A stretch of 64,000 bases of DNA from Dugong dugon (lineage: Eukaryota > Chordata > Mammalia > Sirenia > Dugongidae). The notes beneath the pieces are model-generated. The model did not search any database, was not told the DNA's origin, and was given only the letters and a program-made list of their open reading frames with translations. Location: the NCBI GenBank assembly GCA_030035585.1, contig CM057469.1, positions 14,130,501 to 14,194,500 of the forward strand. The letters run 5' to 3'. The position numbers were made by a program, and so were the translations under genes. Positions 11,136 to 22,154 of this stretch are shown one piece after another (positions within the stretch are counted from its first letter, which is position 1; each line of letters opens with the position of its first letter).

Positions 11136-11655
11136 ATTCCGATCCCTAGTTCCCCCAAGGGACTCAGAGGAAGCCCTTAAGACCCTCTCTATTCCCTAGA
11201 TTAGCCCACATTTCTATGAATCTGCTGCACATTCCCACCTACTTGTTTGGTAGAACGTTTGACCTCAGTCATTTTGGGGGATTCTTCCTCCTCCCAAGGT
11301 CCTTCAACTGTCTCAGAATTTTATGTAGGTTTCTAGCCAACTACTGTTCACTATCCAAGCTAGCATGACCCACTGGATGTGGGAGGCACCACTATTCCTG
11401 TGCCAAGCCTGGGCCTGAGGATCTTTTATTTCCATTCCCAAGGCCATGACTCTTAGAGCTTGGGCACATTGGTGCTTTCATGCCACCAATTAGAGGTCGC
11501 TACCTCTTGGAAGACTCTGGTGGGAGCAGGGCATGGGCTTCCGCCACCCATGGAGAAGACCCCAAATCTATCCCCTTCCTAGTTTGGCCCTTTATACCTT
11601 TCCTAACTCTAGGAGCCTCCTTCCTATTGTGGTCAGTCTAGATTCATTGCCATCT
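11136..11655. other. No recognisable feature
   Basis: About 520 bp of unassigned sequence. Confidence 0.4.
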
Positions 11656-11659
11656 CCCC

Positions 11660-12425
11660 TCACCACCACCACCTTTTTAAAAATTGAGGTAAAATTTACA
11701 TACAATGAGCACATAACTCTTAAGTGTACAATTTTATGAGTTTTAACAAATATATACACCCCAACCAAGATATAGAACATTTAATGTCACCCCGAAAGTT
11801 CCCTCATGCCTCTTTACAATCACTTTCTTACCCTCTCCCCAGGAAAACAGTGATCGGATGTTTAAAACTATAGATTTATTTTTGCCTATTCTTGAACTTC
11901 AAAAGATGGAATCATGTACCTTGTACTCTTTCGTATACAGCGTTTTCACTCAACATAATGTTTTTGAGTTCATCCGTGTTGATGAGTGCGTAAGTAGTTT
12001 ATACGATTTTATTGCTATGCAACGTTTCATTGTGTGAATATACTATGTTTGTTTATCTATTTATGGACATTTAAGATTTTTCAGTTTGTGGCTATGTGAA
12101 TAAAGCTGCTATAAATATTCTTGTACAAAACATGGACCTATGTATGTGTGTGTGTTTTAATTTATCTTGGGTAAATTATTTAGGAGTAGAATTGCAGGAT
12201 CAAAGTGTATGTGTATGTTTAATTTTATAAGAAACGGTCAGTTTTCCCAAAGTGGTTGCATCATTTTACTTTCTTACCAGCGATGTCTGAGAGTTCCACT
12301 TGCTCCACATACTTGCTAACACTTTGTAGGGTCAGTCATATTAATTGTAGCCATTCTAAAACAGTGTGAAGTAATATTTCATTGTGGTTTATAATTTGCC
12401 ATCCACTGATGACCAATGTTGTTGT
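11660..12425 (-). mobile_element. Old L1 3' portion
   Basis: Contains the widespread L1 end-of-element sequence in reverse: ttgaggtaaaatttacatac, ggaatcatgtaccttgtac, and tatttatggacatttaagat followed by aataaagctgctataaat. It is strongly diverged and not coding. Confidence 0.8.
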
Positions 12426-12439
12426 GAATTCCATTGTCT

Positions 12440-12676
12440 TTGTTTAAAGCCAGGTTTATTGAGATATAATTTATGTACAGTAAAATTCACCTATTTGGAT
12501 GTACAGTTCTCTGAGTTTTGAAAAATTCTGTCATGTTACCACCACCACAACCATGATATAGAACATTTCCATCACCCCTGAAATTCTTTCACGTCCCTTT
12601 GTAGTAAATCTCTTCCTCTTACCCCTAGCCCTTGGCACCCACTTCTAATTTCAGTTTTGCCTTTTCCAGAATGCCA
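12440..12676 (-). mobile_element. Old L1 3' portion, first half (split by an LTR)
   Basis: A second L1 copy of the same kind as the one at 11660, starting with the ggtttattgagatataattt block and broken at cagaatgcca. It resumes at 13252 after the LTR. Confidence 0.8.
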
Positions 12677-13251
12677 TGCGCATTGTTAGGGAATAGTCCA
12701 GAAAATCATCCTGACACCAGTTGCAAGTTCGGGGGCCCACAAGACCACCCTCAGATGTGATAGTTCACTAGAAGGACTTACAGAACCCATTGAAAGCTGC
12801 TATCCTCACAGTTATGGTTTATTACAGGGAAAGAATACAGGTTAAAATCAGCCAAGGGAAGAGATGCACAGAGAGTTCCAAGCATGGAATTTCCAGTTGT
12901 CTTCCCCTGGAGTTACAGAGGGCATTAACTCCTCCCAGCAATGATGTGTGATAATGTGCATGGAGTATTGCCAACCAGGGACATCACTGAGCCTGATGTC
13001 CAGAGTCTTTATTCAGACTTCATCAGGTAGACTTGGTTGACTGCCCAGGTCAACTGACCTCAGACTCCAGCCACTTTGGAGGTCAAGCTGATACCCCATG
13101 ATCCAAACCTCCACCTAAATCACACTGTTAGATTATCTGGTGTGGTCCAAAGCCCCCACTTTTATCAGGCCATGTCAAGGGTTTGGAGATCACCTCCCAA
13201 GAGCCAGGGCAAAGGCTATACTTCTCCATGGGCAAGATTAAATTCTTTGCA
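12677..13251 (-). mobile_element. Solo LTR (ERVL/MaLR class) inserted into L1
   Basis: Begins TG and ends CA. It sits between tgcca (12672-12676) and tacca (13252-13256), a 5-bp target duplication with one mismatch, and removing it restores the expected L1 sequence. A reverse-strand aataaa lies about 140 bp from the 3' end (tttatt near 12818). The LTR at 45555-46379 belongs to the same family. I do not assign a family name. Confidence 0.75.
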
Positions 13252-13256
13252 TACCA

Positions 13257-13868
13257 TGTAAATTGAATCATGCAGTTTGTAGCCTTTTTGTGTCTGGCTT
13301 ATTTAATTCACCGTAATGTATCTGAGATTCATCCATGTTGTTGCATGTTTCAGTAGTTTATTCTTTTTTATTACTTATACTGTTGTTTTGCACCGTTGAG
13401 TCGTTCTGACTCCTAGTGACCTTCTGCGACAGAGTCGAACTGTCCCATAGGGTTTCCTAGGCTGTCATCTTTATGGGAACAGATTGCCAGGTCTTTTCTC
13501 TTGCAGACCTGCTGGTAAGTTTGAACTGCTGACCTTTGGGTTGGCAGTCAAGCACTGAACATTGCACCACCAGGGCTGCTCGTAATTACTTACAGTATCC
13601 CATTACATGAATGTACCACCATGTATTTAGCCATTCACCAGTTGATGGAGATTTGGGTTGTTTGCAATTTATGGTTATTATGAATGAAGCTGCCATAAAT
13701 ATTCACATACAGGACTATGTAAGGTTTTAATTTCCCTAGGGTAAATACCTAGGTGTGGAATTTCTGGGTTATTGGGTAAGTATATGTTTACCTTTCTAAG
13801 AAAACATCAAACATTTTTTCCAAAAAGGCTGCCACCAGCAGTTTCCATGACTGTTAAAGAGCATCACC
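13257..13868 (-). mobile_element. Old L1 3' portion, second half
   Basis: Continues the copy broken at 12676 (tgtaaattgaatcatgcagt, then attcatccatgttgttgcat). It is interrupted again by the AfroSINE at 13381-13581, then runs ccattcaccagttgatggag to about 13868. Confidence 0.8.
13381..13581 (-). mobile_element. AfroSINE A-long inside L1
   Basis: Reverse orientation, from a gttgttttgcaccgttgagt tail to a ccaccagggctgc head. The flanks attacttata (about 13369-13380) and attacttaca (13585-13594) form the target duplication. Confidence 0.9.
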
Positions 13869-13903
13869 CTCGGTGGAAGCTGTTTTCCGGGTGCTTATAA
13901 CAG

Positions 13904-14110
13904 AGGGTTGCTATGAGTCGGAATCGATTCGTCGGCAACAGGTTTGGTTTTTTTGTTTTTATAACAGATAGCTTGGCTGCTAACCAGAAGGTCAGCAGTT
14001 CAATTTCATCAGCTGCTCCTTGGAAACTCTAAGGGGCAGTTTTACTCAGTCCTAAAGGGTCGCTATGACTTGAAATCAACTTGACGGCAATGGGTTTGGT
14101 TTTTTTTGCG
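13904..14110 (+). mobile_element. Two adjacent AfroSINE A copies sharing one target motif
   Basis: The first copy (13904-13956) is only the last 50 bp of the SINE. The second (about 13970-14105) starts within the tRNA-like head. The motif ttataacagag or a close variant occurs before the first, between the two, and after the second (13895, 13959, 14111). Confidence 0.85.
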
Positions 14111-14124
14111 TTTATAACAGAGAA

Positions 14125-14822
14125 GTTGTTAACAACTTCCTAAAGGGTTTGTCTCTTTGGGATGAAAGAGGAAAATTACTTGCAGCAACAAGGACAAAAC
14201 ACAAATTAATATGTTAACAAATTATCCTGCCATAAGTCTGTTACTTTTGGCCTCTTGGTATTCAAACTCTCTTCCTGTTTTGGTGAATCTTCCATCTCAG
14301 GAGGCAGAACTCACCTCCCATTAAAAGTTGAAATGCTAAGTACTTGTATACCAGGGGGTAGCACCCCTGAGCCATGGCGAGAAGATTTTGGATGGTCTCA
14401 CTGTGGCTCTTCTCTGACTGTGCCCTTCCCACAGGTGAGAGGTCTACTGGGCCAAAGGGATATGCTCACCTGGGGCCTATGCCCCCACCCACCCTGTCAG
14501 TCAAGTCCACACTCCAAATACCTGGGATCCTGGAAATCTCTTCCCAAATGGCCCTTGAGCCTGCTTCTAGGGCCTGCAAGTGGGCCTCTTCCCTGGGCCC
14601 ATCTTCCTGAGGGCTGATCACACCGCAGGTCTAGGTATCCTTTAGATAGCAAGGCAGTGGAGGGGTGGCTGTTTGTGGGTGGTGTGACAAGACTTGGATG
14701 TGTGAACTGGGGTGTCCATCCCAGTGCCCAGAAGGCCTCTTACAGTGCGGAGTGTGTGGTGTTCGGAAAAGTCCCTTCCTCTACTCCCCTAGCAATTCCA
14801 GTATTCCTCTCTAAGGGACAGC
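14125..14822. other. No recognisable repeat; unassigned ORF
   Basis: About 700 bp without a named repeat. The forward ORF at 14255-14617 (120 aa) has an alternative-frame partner of similar length, no recognisable domain and no splice context I can defend. It is treated as chance. Confidence 0.4.
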
Positions 14823-14826
14823 TGTT

Positions 14827-14975
14827 TGTTGCCGTCGAGTTGATTCTGACTCATAGCAGCCCTACAGGGCAGAGTAGAACTGCCCCATAGGGTTTCCAAG
14901 AAATGGCTGGTGGATTCGAACTGCCGACCTTCTGGTTAGCAGCTGAGCCCTTAACCACTGCGCCACCAGGGCTCC
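14827..14975 (-). mobile_element. AfroSINE A
   Basis: Clean reverse copy ending cgccaccagggctcc. It is close to the consensus by eye, suggesting a relatively young insertion. Confidence 0.93.
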
Positions 14976-15500
14976 GTCGTGTATTGTGTTCGTCCATAAT
15001 GTGAGTTTGGTTCTAAGTTTCAAATTAAAAAAGAAAAATCAGACGGTGATAAAGGCAAAGCCACTGAACCTAGGGGTACCCACCTGTTCATAATCTTGGT
15101 GCCTGGGTAGGAACCCTAAATTAAGCCCATCGGGGTGCCAGACAGAGACACCAGTTAGACAACCGTCTTTGATTTGCGTACTGCCATAATCTACATTTTC
15201 ATAAGTGAGTTGGAATGGGCCAGTTCCTGCCAGTTTTTCCCGTGGCTCTACTCTTGTTCCATCCTAACTATTTCAAATATACATTTCTGTGTCACAGGAA
15301 GTATCCTCACCCCCCGCCAATGAGTGAGAGGAAAAGGAGCCAGGCAAAAAGTAGAGAATCATTGAAATACCAAGCACTTCATCCCACTCTATTGTATTTT
15401 TGTCTCTTTCCAACTTTTTATATTTCTATTCTGTTTCTCAGAAGGCCAGACTGGTGAATAAGAAGAACATGGATAAGCAGGATCTGTGACAGACACAGAA
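14976..15500. other. No recognisable feature
   Basis: About 520 bp of unassigned sequence. Confidence 0.4.
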
Positions 15501-15504
15501 GAGT

Positions 15505-15658
15505 GTTCATTCATTCATTCAACAAACAAGCATTGAGCTTGGGTGTGCGAGGTGTCGTGCTGGGTGATGGTGTGTTCCGAAGTTACTCATTCATCCTTCG
15601 ACAGTATTTATCGAGTGCTTTTTGACTCCCTGATGCCCTGATAGGTGCTGTGAAAGTT
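15505..15658 (-). mobile_element. L2-type remnant(s)
   Basis: Two successive attcattc...tttat or aacaaacaagcattgagc motifs, each followed by a gtgctgggtga-like block, look like two L2 3' fragments in reverse. Confidence 0.45.
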
Positions 15659-15680
15659 AAAAAAAAAAAAAAAAAAAAAA
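15659..15680. repeat. Poly(A) tract, 22 bp
   Basis: Uninterrupted run of A. No retrotransposon 3' end precedes it directly, so it may be a plain mononucleotide repeat. Confidence 0.95.
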
Positions 15681-15941
15681 GGAGAGTAAGCCAAATGAGG
15701 CAAGCTTCTTGTTTCTAAAAAATCTTGAAATATCTTTGGAAAAATAAAATTAACATGAAACAATTAAGGGACAAAACAAGACAGTAATTACGGGCTCAAC
15801 GGTGTGGTATGATCCCTGGGAACTGCAGAAGTTGGTAGAGGGGGCTGACGAGCCTGGGCGGTGAGGGTGGGGAGGGCTGTCAGGGGAGGGGGTCACTGGA
15901 GAGGGGCTCTGATCATGCGCAGCCCATGCTGGTACTGTCAC

Positions 15942-16090
15942 CAAACCAAAAAACCAGTTGCTGTCAAGTCGATTCCGACTCATGGCGACCCCATGTGTGT
16001 CAGAATAGAACTGTGCAATGGCTGTGACCTTTCGGAAGTAGATTCCCAGGCGTTTCTTCCTAAGCACCTCTGGGTGGATTTGAACTGGTG
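15942..16090 (-). mobile_element. AfroSINE B
   Basis: Reverse copy with the B-type ccatgtgtgtcagaatagaa and ggaagtagattcccaggcg blocks. The head (right end) is missing beyond gatttgaactggtgctgatg. Confidence 0.88.
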
Positions 16091-16095
16091 CTGAT

Positions 16096-16637
16096 GCAGG
16101 GCGCTGTGTAAACAGCCTTGGAGAGTGGGGGTGGGGTGGTAGTAAGAGAAGGTGGGGCACTCTGGAGGAAGTCCACCACTCTGACTTGGTTTTACCCTGT
16201 CAGACATTTTTCTGCCTTAATATCTCACCTTCCTATTCCCCTCAGAGAGTCTAGAGCTAAACTGGGTGTTGTGATGAACACTCAACTTCAGACTAGGCCA
16301 GGTTGGACCCTCAGGTGCCTGCAGCCTGGGCCCTGACCCTGCAACGCATGCTCCCCACTGAAGCCTAAAGATGAGAATTCTGCCCAGAGGAGGGGCCAGA
16401 CTCCTGGAGCCCTCTGTCCTTCTCTGGGTCCAAAGTGAAGGGCCAGGCCATCGTGGAGAGAGCGCAGAGGAGACTGAGGGGGTTATGGAGTGAGAGCACA
16501 GCCTGAAGGGACTGGTAGTATTCAGTCTGGGGAAAACTGAAGGATGAGATAAAAATGATCCTCAGTACATCAAAACTCTTGTGTAGTGACAGACTGGTGA
16601 CTAACTTTGTTTTCTCTGAAAGCATCTAAGAAACAAG
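16096..16637. other. No recognisable feature
   Basis: About 540 bp of unassigned sequence. Confidence 0.4.
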
Positions 16638-16638
16638 A

Positions 16639-16848
16639 AGGGGGCTTACTGGTGGCACAGTGGTTAAAGCACTCATTAGCTAACCGAAAGGTCATTGTGG
16701 ATCAAACCTACCAGTGGCTCCACAGCAGAAAAGACCTGGCAATCTGCTTCCATGAAGATTACAGCCTAGGAAACACTCTAGGGCAGATTTACTCTGTCAG
16801 ATAGGGTTGCTAGGAGTCAGAATTGACTCAATGGCACCCAGCAACAGA
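16639..16848 (+). mobile_element. AfroSINE A-long
   Basis: Starts ggcttactggtggcacagtg and ends tcaatggcacccagcaacag. Moderately diverged. Confidence 0.9.
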
Positions 16849-17131
16849 GTTGGAGTATTTGGGGTTAGCTGCTGGTGGGCTACTGCCCACTTTTGCCATG
16901 ACTCAATGGCAAAAAGGGTGAGCAGGCATCCCTAAGTCTGGACGGTCCTGGACAAACCAGGTCCAGTAGCTGCTCTTGGTACTTACCATCTCGATTCTGC
17001 TGCTCAGCCTGGTCCAGGCTCAAGTGAACCTCACTTCAACACTACCCAGATAGAGCAACCAGGGCCAAGATGGGGCCAGTCCCAGGGCTGAGTTCAGCCC
17101 AGAAAGGGGTTTACCCAAGACTATCCAGTCT

Positions 17132-17337
17132 GCTGTTTTTGGTTTTTCTTTTCAGTCCCCACCAAGTCAACTCCAACTCATGGCTTCAGAGTAGAACTTC
17201 GCTCCATAGGGTTTTCATGGCTGTGACCTCTGGAAAGCAGATCATCAGCGCTTTCTTCCAAGGTGCCTCTGGGAGGGTTCAAACCACTAAACTTTTGTTA
17301 GTAACTGAACGATGAACCATTGGTGTCATCAGGGACT
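17132..17337 (-). mobile_element. AfroSINE B
   Basis: Reverse copy from a tttttggtttttcttttcag tail to a catcagggact head, diverged with small deletions. Confidence 0.85.
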
Positions 17338-17339
17338 TA

Positions 17340-17740
17340 AACATTCTTGTCATAGCTGAGACCACTGTGCCATGTACCAGGCCTGGAGGGCAACAAGAGG
17401 AACAAAAGCTGGGAGAGTGAGTGAGGTCTGAAGCCAGGAGCACCGGGCACAGGGAAGATGGTAGTGCAACAGATGAATGATTCTTAAGTCTAGTTCCAGT
17501 CAAGGAGCACAGCTCCTAACAAAATGGGTGCATCCACTGATTCCACCCTGTCTTTTTCTTCCTTCCACAATTGAAACTATTTACAAATCTAGCGGCTTCT
17601 GCCAGAGTTGTCAAGCACAATTTCTGACAGTTCACAAGACTGACTTCCTGCTGACAGGGCTTATTTTATAAGGGGCCAAACCTGCCTGGTGTAATTTTAT
17701 TTTATCTCCAAACAGGAGTGATGTTGTAGAAATGGAATGG
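17340..17740. other. No recognisable feature
   Basis: About 400 bp of unassigned sequence. Confidence 0.4.
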
Positions 17741-17744
17741 CTTT

Positions 17745-17940
17745 AATTACACTTAAGTGCTTCTGCATGCTTGGCAGCATGCTTAGTGCTTTACTTGGAT
17801 TATTTTATTAAATCCTTACATTAATCCTAGAGGCGAGGTGCCATCACAATCCCCGTATTTACAGGTAAGGAAACTGAGGACAGGAAAGTGAGGGCACGTG
17901 GCTGGTGAGTCTGACTCTAGAGTCCACACTCTAAGCTTGT
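17745..17940 (-). mobile_element. MIR SINE
   Basis: Runs gcatgcttagtgctttact, ttaaatccttacattaatcc, caggtaaggaaactgagg, then gagtctgactctagagtcc, the MIR sequence read in reverse. Confidence 0.8.
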
Positions 17941-17944
17941 TCAG

Positions 17945-18488
17945 CTGTTGGCTGGAATGAGTTTTAGAGACTCATGGTGTCCGGGAGGTGTCTGACCACT
18001 CCTCGTTGGCACAGGTAATCAAGTTAATTATCAGTAATGCTTACATTTAGTGAATTTCATCAGAAACTATTGAAATTTCTAAAAATATTCTCTGCTGGTG
18101 GTGATATTGATTCTCATTTTTAAAGATAAGGACATTATGGCAGATAGAAGCTGTGATTCTATTTAAAGGATCATTACTCTGGTTTTGAATAATGTAAGAC
18201 TGCGCTGAGGATGAGGGTTTACTGGTTTAAACACTGTTTTTCATGCATATAATTGAAAGGAACCCAGCTTGGGCTGTCAGAAGAGTTGAGGGAGCGGTTC
18301 AGGGCTGGAGCTGCTCGCTTTAGGGAGCTCGAAGCCAAGTGCTCCCAGCTGAGACTGCAATTCCCAGACAGGATGGGGGAGAATGCATGTGGCTCGTTCA
18401 GGATTTTATCTTGAAAATTGTAAGTGGTGAGTCAAACCAGTCACCGCACTTTACATCCCATTTGATAACACTTAACAACAGGATTGCC
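17945..18488. other. No recognisable feature
   Basis: About 540 bp of unassigned sequence. Confidence 0.4.
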
Positions 18489-18489
18489 T

Positions 18490-18690
18490 AAAATACCACC
18501 AGTTGCCTATGAGTCTACCCCAACTCATGGTGACCCCTGTGTATCAGAGTAGAACTGTGCTGCACAGGGTTTTTGATGGCCGATTTTCTGAAGTACATCG
18601 CCAGGCATTTCTTCTGAGGCACAAATCAACTAGCGAGAGCACTTGGGCCGTAAAATGCAGACCTCAGAAGTCAAGCCCGGCCTTTGAACC
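18490..18690 (-). mobile_element. AfroSINE B
   Basis: Reverse copy with gtgtatcagagtagaactgt and gaagtacatcgccaggcatt. The head end is degraded. Confidence 0.85.
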
Positions 18691-18904
18691 ATCGGAGGGT
18701 GAATTCCCGGTTTAGACTGGTTGAGTGATCCCAGGCTCTGGCAGGGCTACCACCCCTTTGGGAACGTTAGGAGAAGGCGCTCCCTCTGGAAGGATGGGGT
18801 AAGCTGAGTTAAGGTTCCATCTCAGCACCCAGCTGCCTCCTCAAATATGCCACACTCAAGACCAAACATGGCAGCCTCTGTCTCTGAGAAAGCCTAAAAA
18901 TCTT

Positions 18905-19050
18905 TAGATTCAGCAACACTATGTGCCAGCTCCTACACCAAGTGACGAGAATGTAAACTTAATAAGACCGAGTCCCTGCTCTCAAGAGCCATGCAAGAAC
19001 CACTCCGCTGAGGGAAGCCCACCCGTAAACAAGAGAGACAATGCAATGGG
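18905..19050 (-). mobile_element. L2-type remnant
   Basis: The actatgtgccagctcctac, gtaaacttaataagaccgag and ccctgctctcaagagcc blocks match the L2 3' end in reverse. Confidence 0.5.
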
Positions 19051-19204
19051 AAGCGAGCTGTGGCCTGGAAATATTGGAGCAGAGGAGGGGCTCCTGGACC
19101 AGCTGGGAGGTGGGGGAGGGGGGATTAAGAGAGCTTTCCGGAGGAAGGGGTATCTGCACTGAAATATGCACTTGGCTTACCTTGGTTAAGGAACATCATC
19201 AGCT

Positions 19205-19628
19205 ACCAGAGAGTTAAGAGTAGCTAAGAGTTTTGGAGTCCTTGGGTGGTAGAAATGGTTAAGGCACTCTGCTGGTAACTGAAAGGTTGGAAGTTCAAGT
19301 CCACTCAGAGGCACTTCAGAAAAATGACTAATGATCTGCTTCTGAAAAATCAGCCATCGAAAACCCTATGGGGCACAGTTCTACTCTGACCCATGTGGAG
19401 TTGCCATGAGTCGAAGTCAACTTGAAGGCAACTGGCTTTTCTGGTGAGAGTTTAGGCTCTGGAGTCAGCTCGAACTGACTGGAATTGAGGTTGAATCTTG
19501 ACTCTGCCACTTCTTATGTGACTTAGGTGAGTAACTTGCCTTCTCCAAGCTTTGGTTTCCTTATCTGTAAAATGAGAAAACCATAATGTCTACTTTCATA
19601 GGGGTGTTGTAAGGATTAAATAAAATAA
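19205..19628 (+). mobile_element. MIR SINE split by AfroSINE B
   Basis: The right part shows a forward MIR: ggctctggagtcagctcgaa, ttgactctgccacttcttat, tttccttatctgtaaaatga and gtgttgtaaggattaaat. A short left part precedes the AfroSINE at 19235-19443. Confidence 0.8.
19235..19443 (+). mobile_element. AfroSINE B inside MIR
   Basis: Starts ggagtccttgggtggtagaa and ends cttgaaggcaactggctttt. A short aagagttt / gagagttt repeat flanks it. Confidence 0.92.
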
Positions 19629-19629
19629 T

Positions 19630-19797
19630 AACCCTATGTGTATCAGAGTAGAACTGTGCTCCATAGGATTTTTAATTGCTAATTTTTTGGAAGTAGATCA
19701 TCAGGTCTTTCTTCTGAGATGCCTGTTGGTGGACTCGAGCCTCCAGCTTTTCAATTAGCAGCTGAGTGTGTTAACTGTTTGCACAACCCAGGGATCC
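19630..19797 (-). mobile_element. AfroSINE B, 3'-truncated
   Basis: Reverse copy with gtgtatcagagtagaactgt and the head gcacaacccagggatcc. The 3' tail module is missing at the left. Confidence 0.88.
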
Positions 19798-19840
19798 TCG
19801 CAATACTCAATTGATGGTATATTATTACTGTTACAGATAG

Positions 19841-20364
19841 TGTCTTAGTCATCTAGTGCTGCTATAACAGAAATACCACAAGTGGATGGCTTTATCAAAC
19901 AGAAGTTTATTCTCTCACAGTCTAGGAGGCTAGAAGTCTGAATTCAGGGCTCCAGGCCGGGGAAGGCTTTTTCCTCTCTGTCAGTTCTGGAGGAAGGTCC
20001 TTGTCATCAATCTTCCTCCCCTGGTCTAAGAGCTTCTTAGCACAGGGACTCTGGGTTCAAAGGATGCATTCTGCTGTCGGCATTTCTTTCTTGGTGGCGT
20101 GAGTTCCCGCTCTTCTCTGCTCCATTCTCTCTTTTACATCTTAAAAGAGATTGACTGAAGATACAACCTAGTCCTGTTGCATCCTGCCTCATTAACATAA
20201 CTGCCTCTAATTCTGCTTCATCAGCATCATAGAGACTAGGATTTACAACACATAGGATAATCACATCAGGTCACAAAATAGTGGACAACCACACAATACT
20301 AGGAATCATGGTGTTAGCCAAGTTGATAACACATTTTTGGGGGGACATAATTCAATCCATAACA
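19841..20364 (-). mobile_element. MaLR-type solo LTR
   Basis: Begins tgtcttagtcatctagtgct and ends acataattcaatccataaca. These are the reverse complements of the two ends of the LTR at 40017-40530, so both belong to one family. No matching target duplication was found here. Confidence 0.85.
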
Positions 20365-20398
20365 GTTTTGCTCAAGGGTCTCATCTAATGCATAAGCC

Positions 20399-20559
20399 AA
20401 AAAATCAAACCCGTTGCCGTCAAGTTGATTCCGACTCATAGTGACCCTACAGGACAGAGTAGAACTGCCGCACAGGGTTTCCAAGGAGCACCTGGTGGAT
20501 CTGAACTGCCAACCTTTTGGTCAGCAGCCGAGTTCTTAACCACTACACCACAGGGCTCC
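20399..20559 (-). mobile_element. AfroSINE A
   Basis: Clean reverse copy starting caaacccgttgccgtcaagt and ending acaccacagggctcc. It lies close to the right end of the solo LTR. Confidence 0.94.
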
Positions 20560-21880
20560 ATGTGCTGCATATGCTGATGTAATTAGAAAGGAAGGGGCTA
20601 CTAAGGAAGGCAGAGGGGTCATTCTTATACGTGGGTGGTCGGGACTGTGATTTCAGGAGGGTCACAGTCACCAGAGCCTTCTGGAGCATCCAAGCACACC
20701 GCCCCCCCCCCCCCCCCCCCATTAATGTGGGAATGCCTTCAACACAGGACAAAGCCTTCCATTTTGCAATCAGATTGGCACGAAACAGCAAATTGTGCAG
20801 GGGGAGGTGGTGATTTCAGAGAAGAAAATCCCTTTTTGGCTTCTTTCCTCAGAGCAGTTTGTATGGCAGAGGGTGGAGAGAGGGTTAAATGGTGAGAAGA
20901 AGGGAAGTTTGGCACCACAGAATGAAGATTCCCTTGCTTCCTGGATGTGCTCAGGTCTAAGTCTGGTGTGCAGGGCTCAGGAGGAGAACAGGCCAGAGCG
21001 GCTGGCGGGGCCATAACTGGGTCGCTTGGGTGGGCTCACCCCCTGAGATAGTAGTCAGGTCTGGTCCTTAGACCCTGCAGACTCACAAGCTGCCAGCTCA
21101 GGCGGGGCTGGGAGTGTGGGCTCCTCAGGGTGCCCCCTTGCTCAGCTGGGCCCATTTTGTAGTCTTTCCAAAGCTGAGGCCCAGGGATGTGGGGCACTGT
21201 GGATCAGATGGTGGAATATCCAGCCAAGATTCTGTTGCCACCAGAGAGAGGGCTGAAGGAGATGATACCGAAGGACCGGGCAAAGGGGTGGGTTCTTCCT
21301 GATGGTAGCCTTGAACATCATTGATCTGATCTCGTCATTGTTTTCTTCTAGCAGCTCCTTCTCCCGGGGCAAAGCATATCCATGACGCCTGACACGTCCT
21401 GCAGTAGACTCTGGGGAAACGAATAGTGTCTCAAGATTTGTAGCTGAACCGAGGAGAGCTCGTTTCTAGGGCAGCATTGTCCCAGCAAAAGTCCTGGTCC
21501 TAGCTGTGCCCACTTCTCTGCCAGTTCCCAACCCAGGCCTTCTGGTCGCCCATTCCCACATGACACATGACCTTAAGTTGCGATTTAACGCCTCTCTCCA
21601 TTTGGAGCTGACTGCTTTCTGTCCTTTGAGGCCAAGAGGACTTAGGTAACTAACGCATTGCAGGTGAGCAGGAACATCACCTTCCCACAGAAGGCCTGGC
21701 CTGTATCAAAATACTAAAGTCTAAAATGCAGAAGTGGTGGATAAAAATAAGCCAGGCTCATTAGATCGCTCCCTGCCCTGTATAGCTGCCCAAAAACCTA
21801 CGTTGTCTCCTGCCCAAGTGTAAATAGCCTCCCTATTTAAAAATGGCACAGTGGGAGGCAAATGAATTGGCTAGGAGAGA
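20560..21880. other. Repeat-poor stretch with a C19 tract
   Basis: About 1.3 kb without a named dispersed repeat, with relatively many G and C bases by eye. Several overlapping ORFs of 60-91 aa on both strands show no domain. It could contain regulatory or untranslated sequence, but nothing decides this. Confidence 0.4.
20702..20720. repeat. Poly(C) tract, 19 bp
   Basis: Uninterrupted run of C after gcacaccg. A mononucleotide C run this long is uncommon and error-prone in sequencing. Confidence 0.9.
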
Positions 21881-21884
21881 CCAG

Positions 21885-22150
21885 TTTGAAAACTCTTTAA
21901 GTGACAGATACGGATGCCTATCTGGTTTTGAAAGCCAGGCTCTGTGCTGAGGGCTTTACATACATTATCTTGTTTAATCCTCTCACCGACGCTGCAAGGT
22001 TCTTCGTGTTTGATTTTGCAGATGAGGAAAATAAGGCTCAGTAAAGTTAAGTAGCTTGCTTAGGGTCATGCAGATAGTGACAGGGAATCTTGGAACCAAA
22101 CCCTGGTCACTCTTGTCCAGAGCCTGAATTCTCTTCACTAGATCCCCACT
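21885..22150 (-). mobile_element. MIR SINE
   Basis: The cttgtttaatcctctcaccg, tgcagatgaggaaaataagg and agcttgcttagggtcatgca blocks in order match MIR in reverse. Confidence 0.8.
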
Positions 22151-22154
22151 GCTA

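Noticed and set aside
14255..14617. 120-aa forward ORF as a host exon
   Set aside because: Two frames are open over the same span, no domain is seen, and I could not defend splice sites at either end.
16891..16914. Small hairpin ttttgccat / atggcaaaa
   Set aside because: Only 9-bp arms; expected by chance in a window of this size and not tied to any feature.
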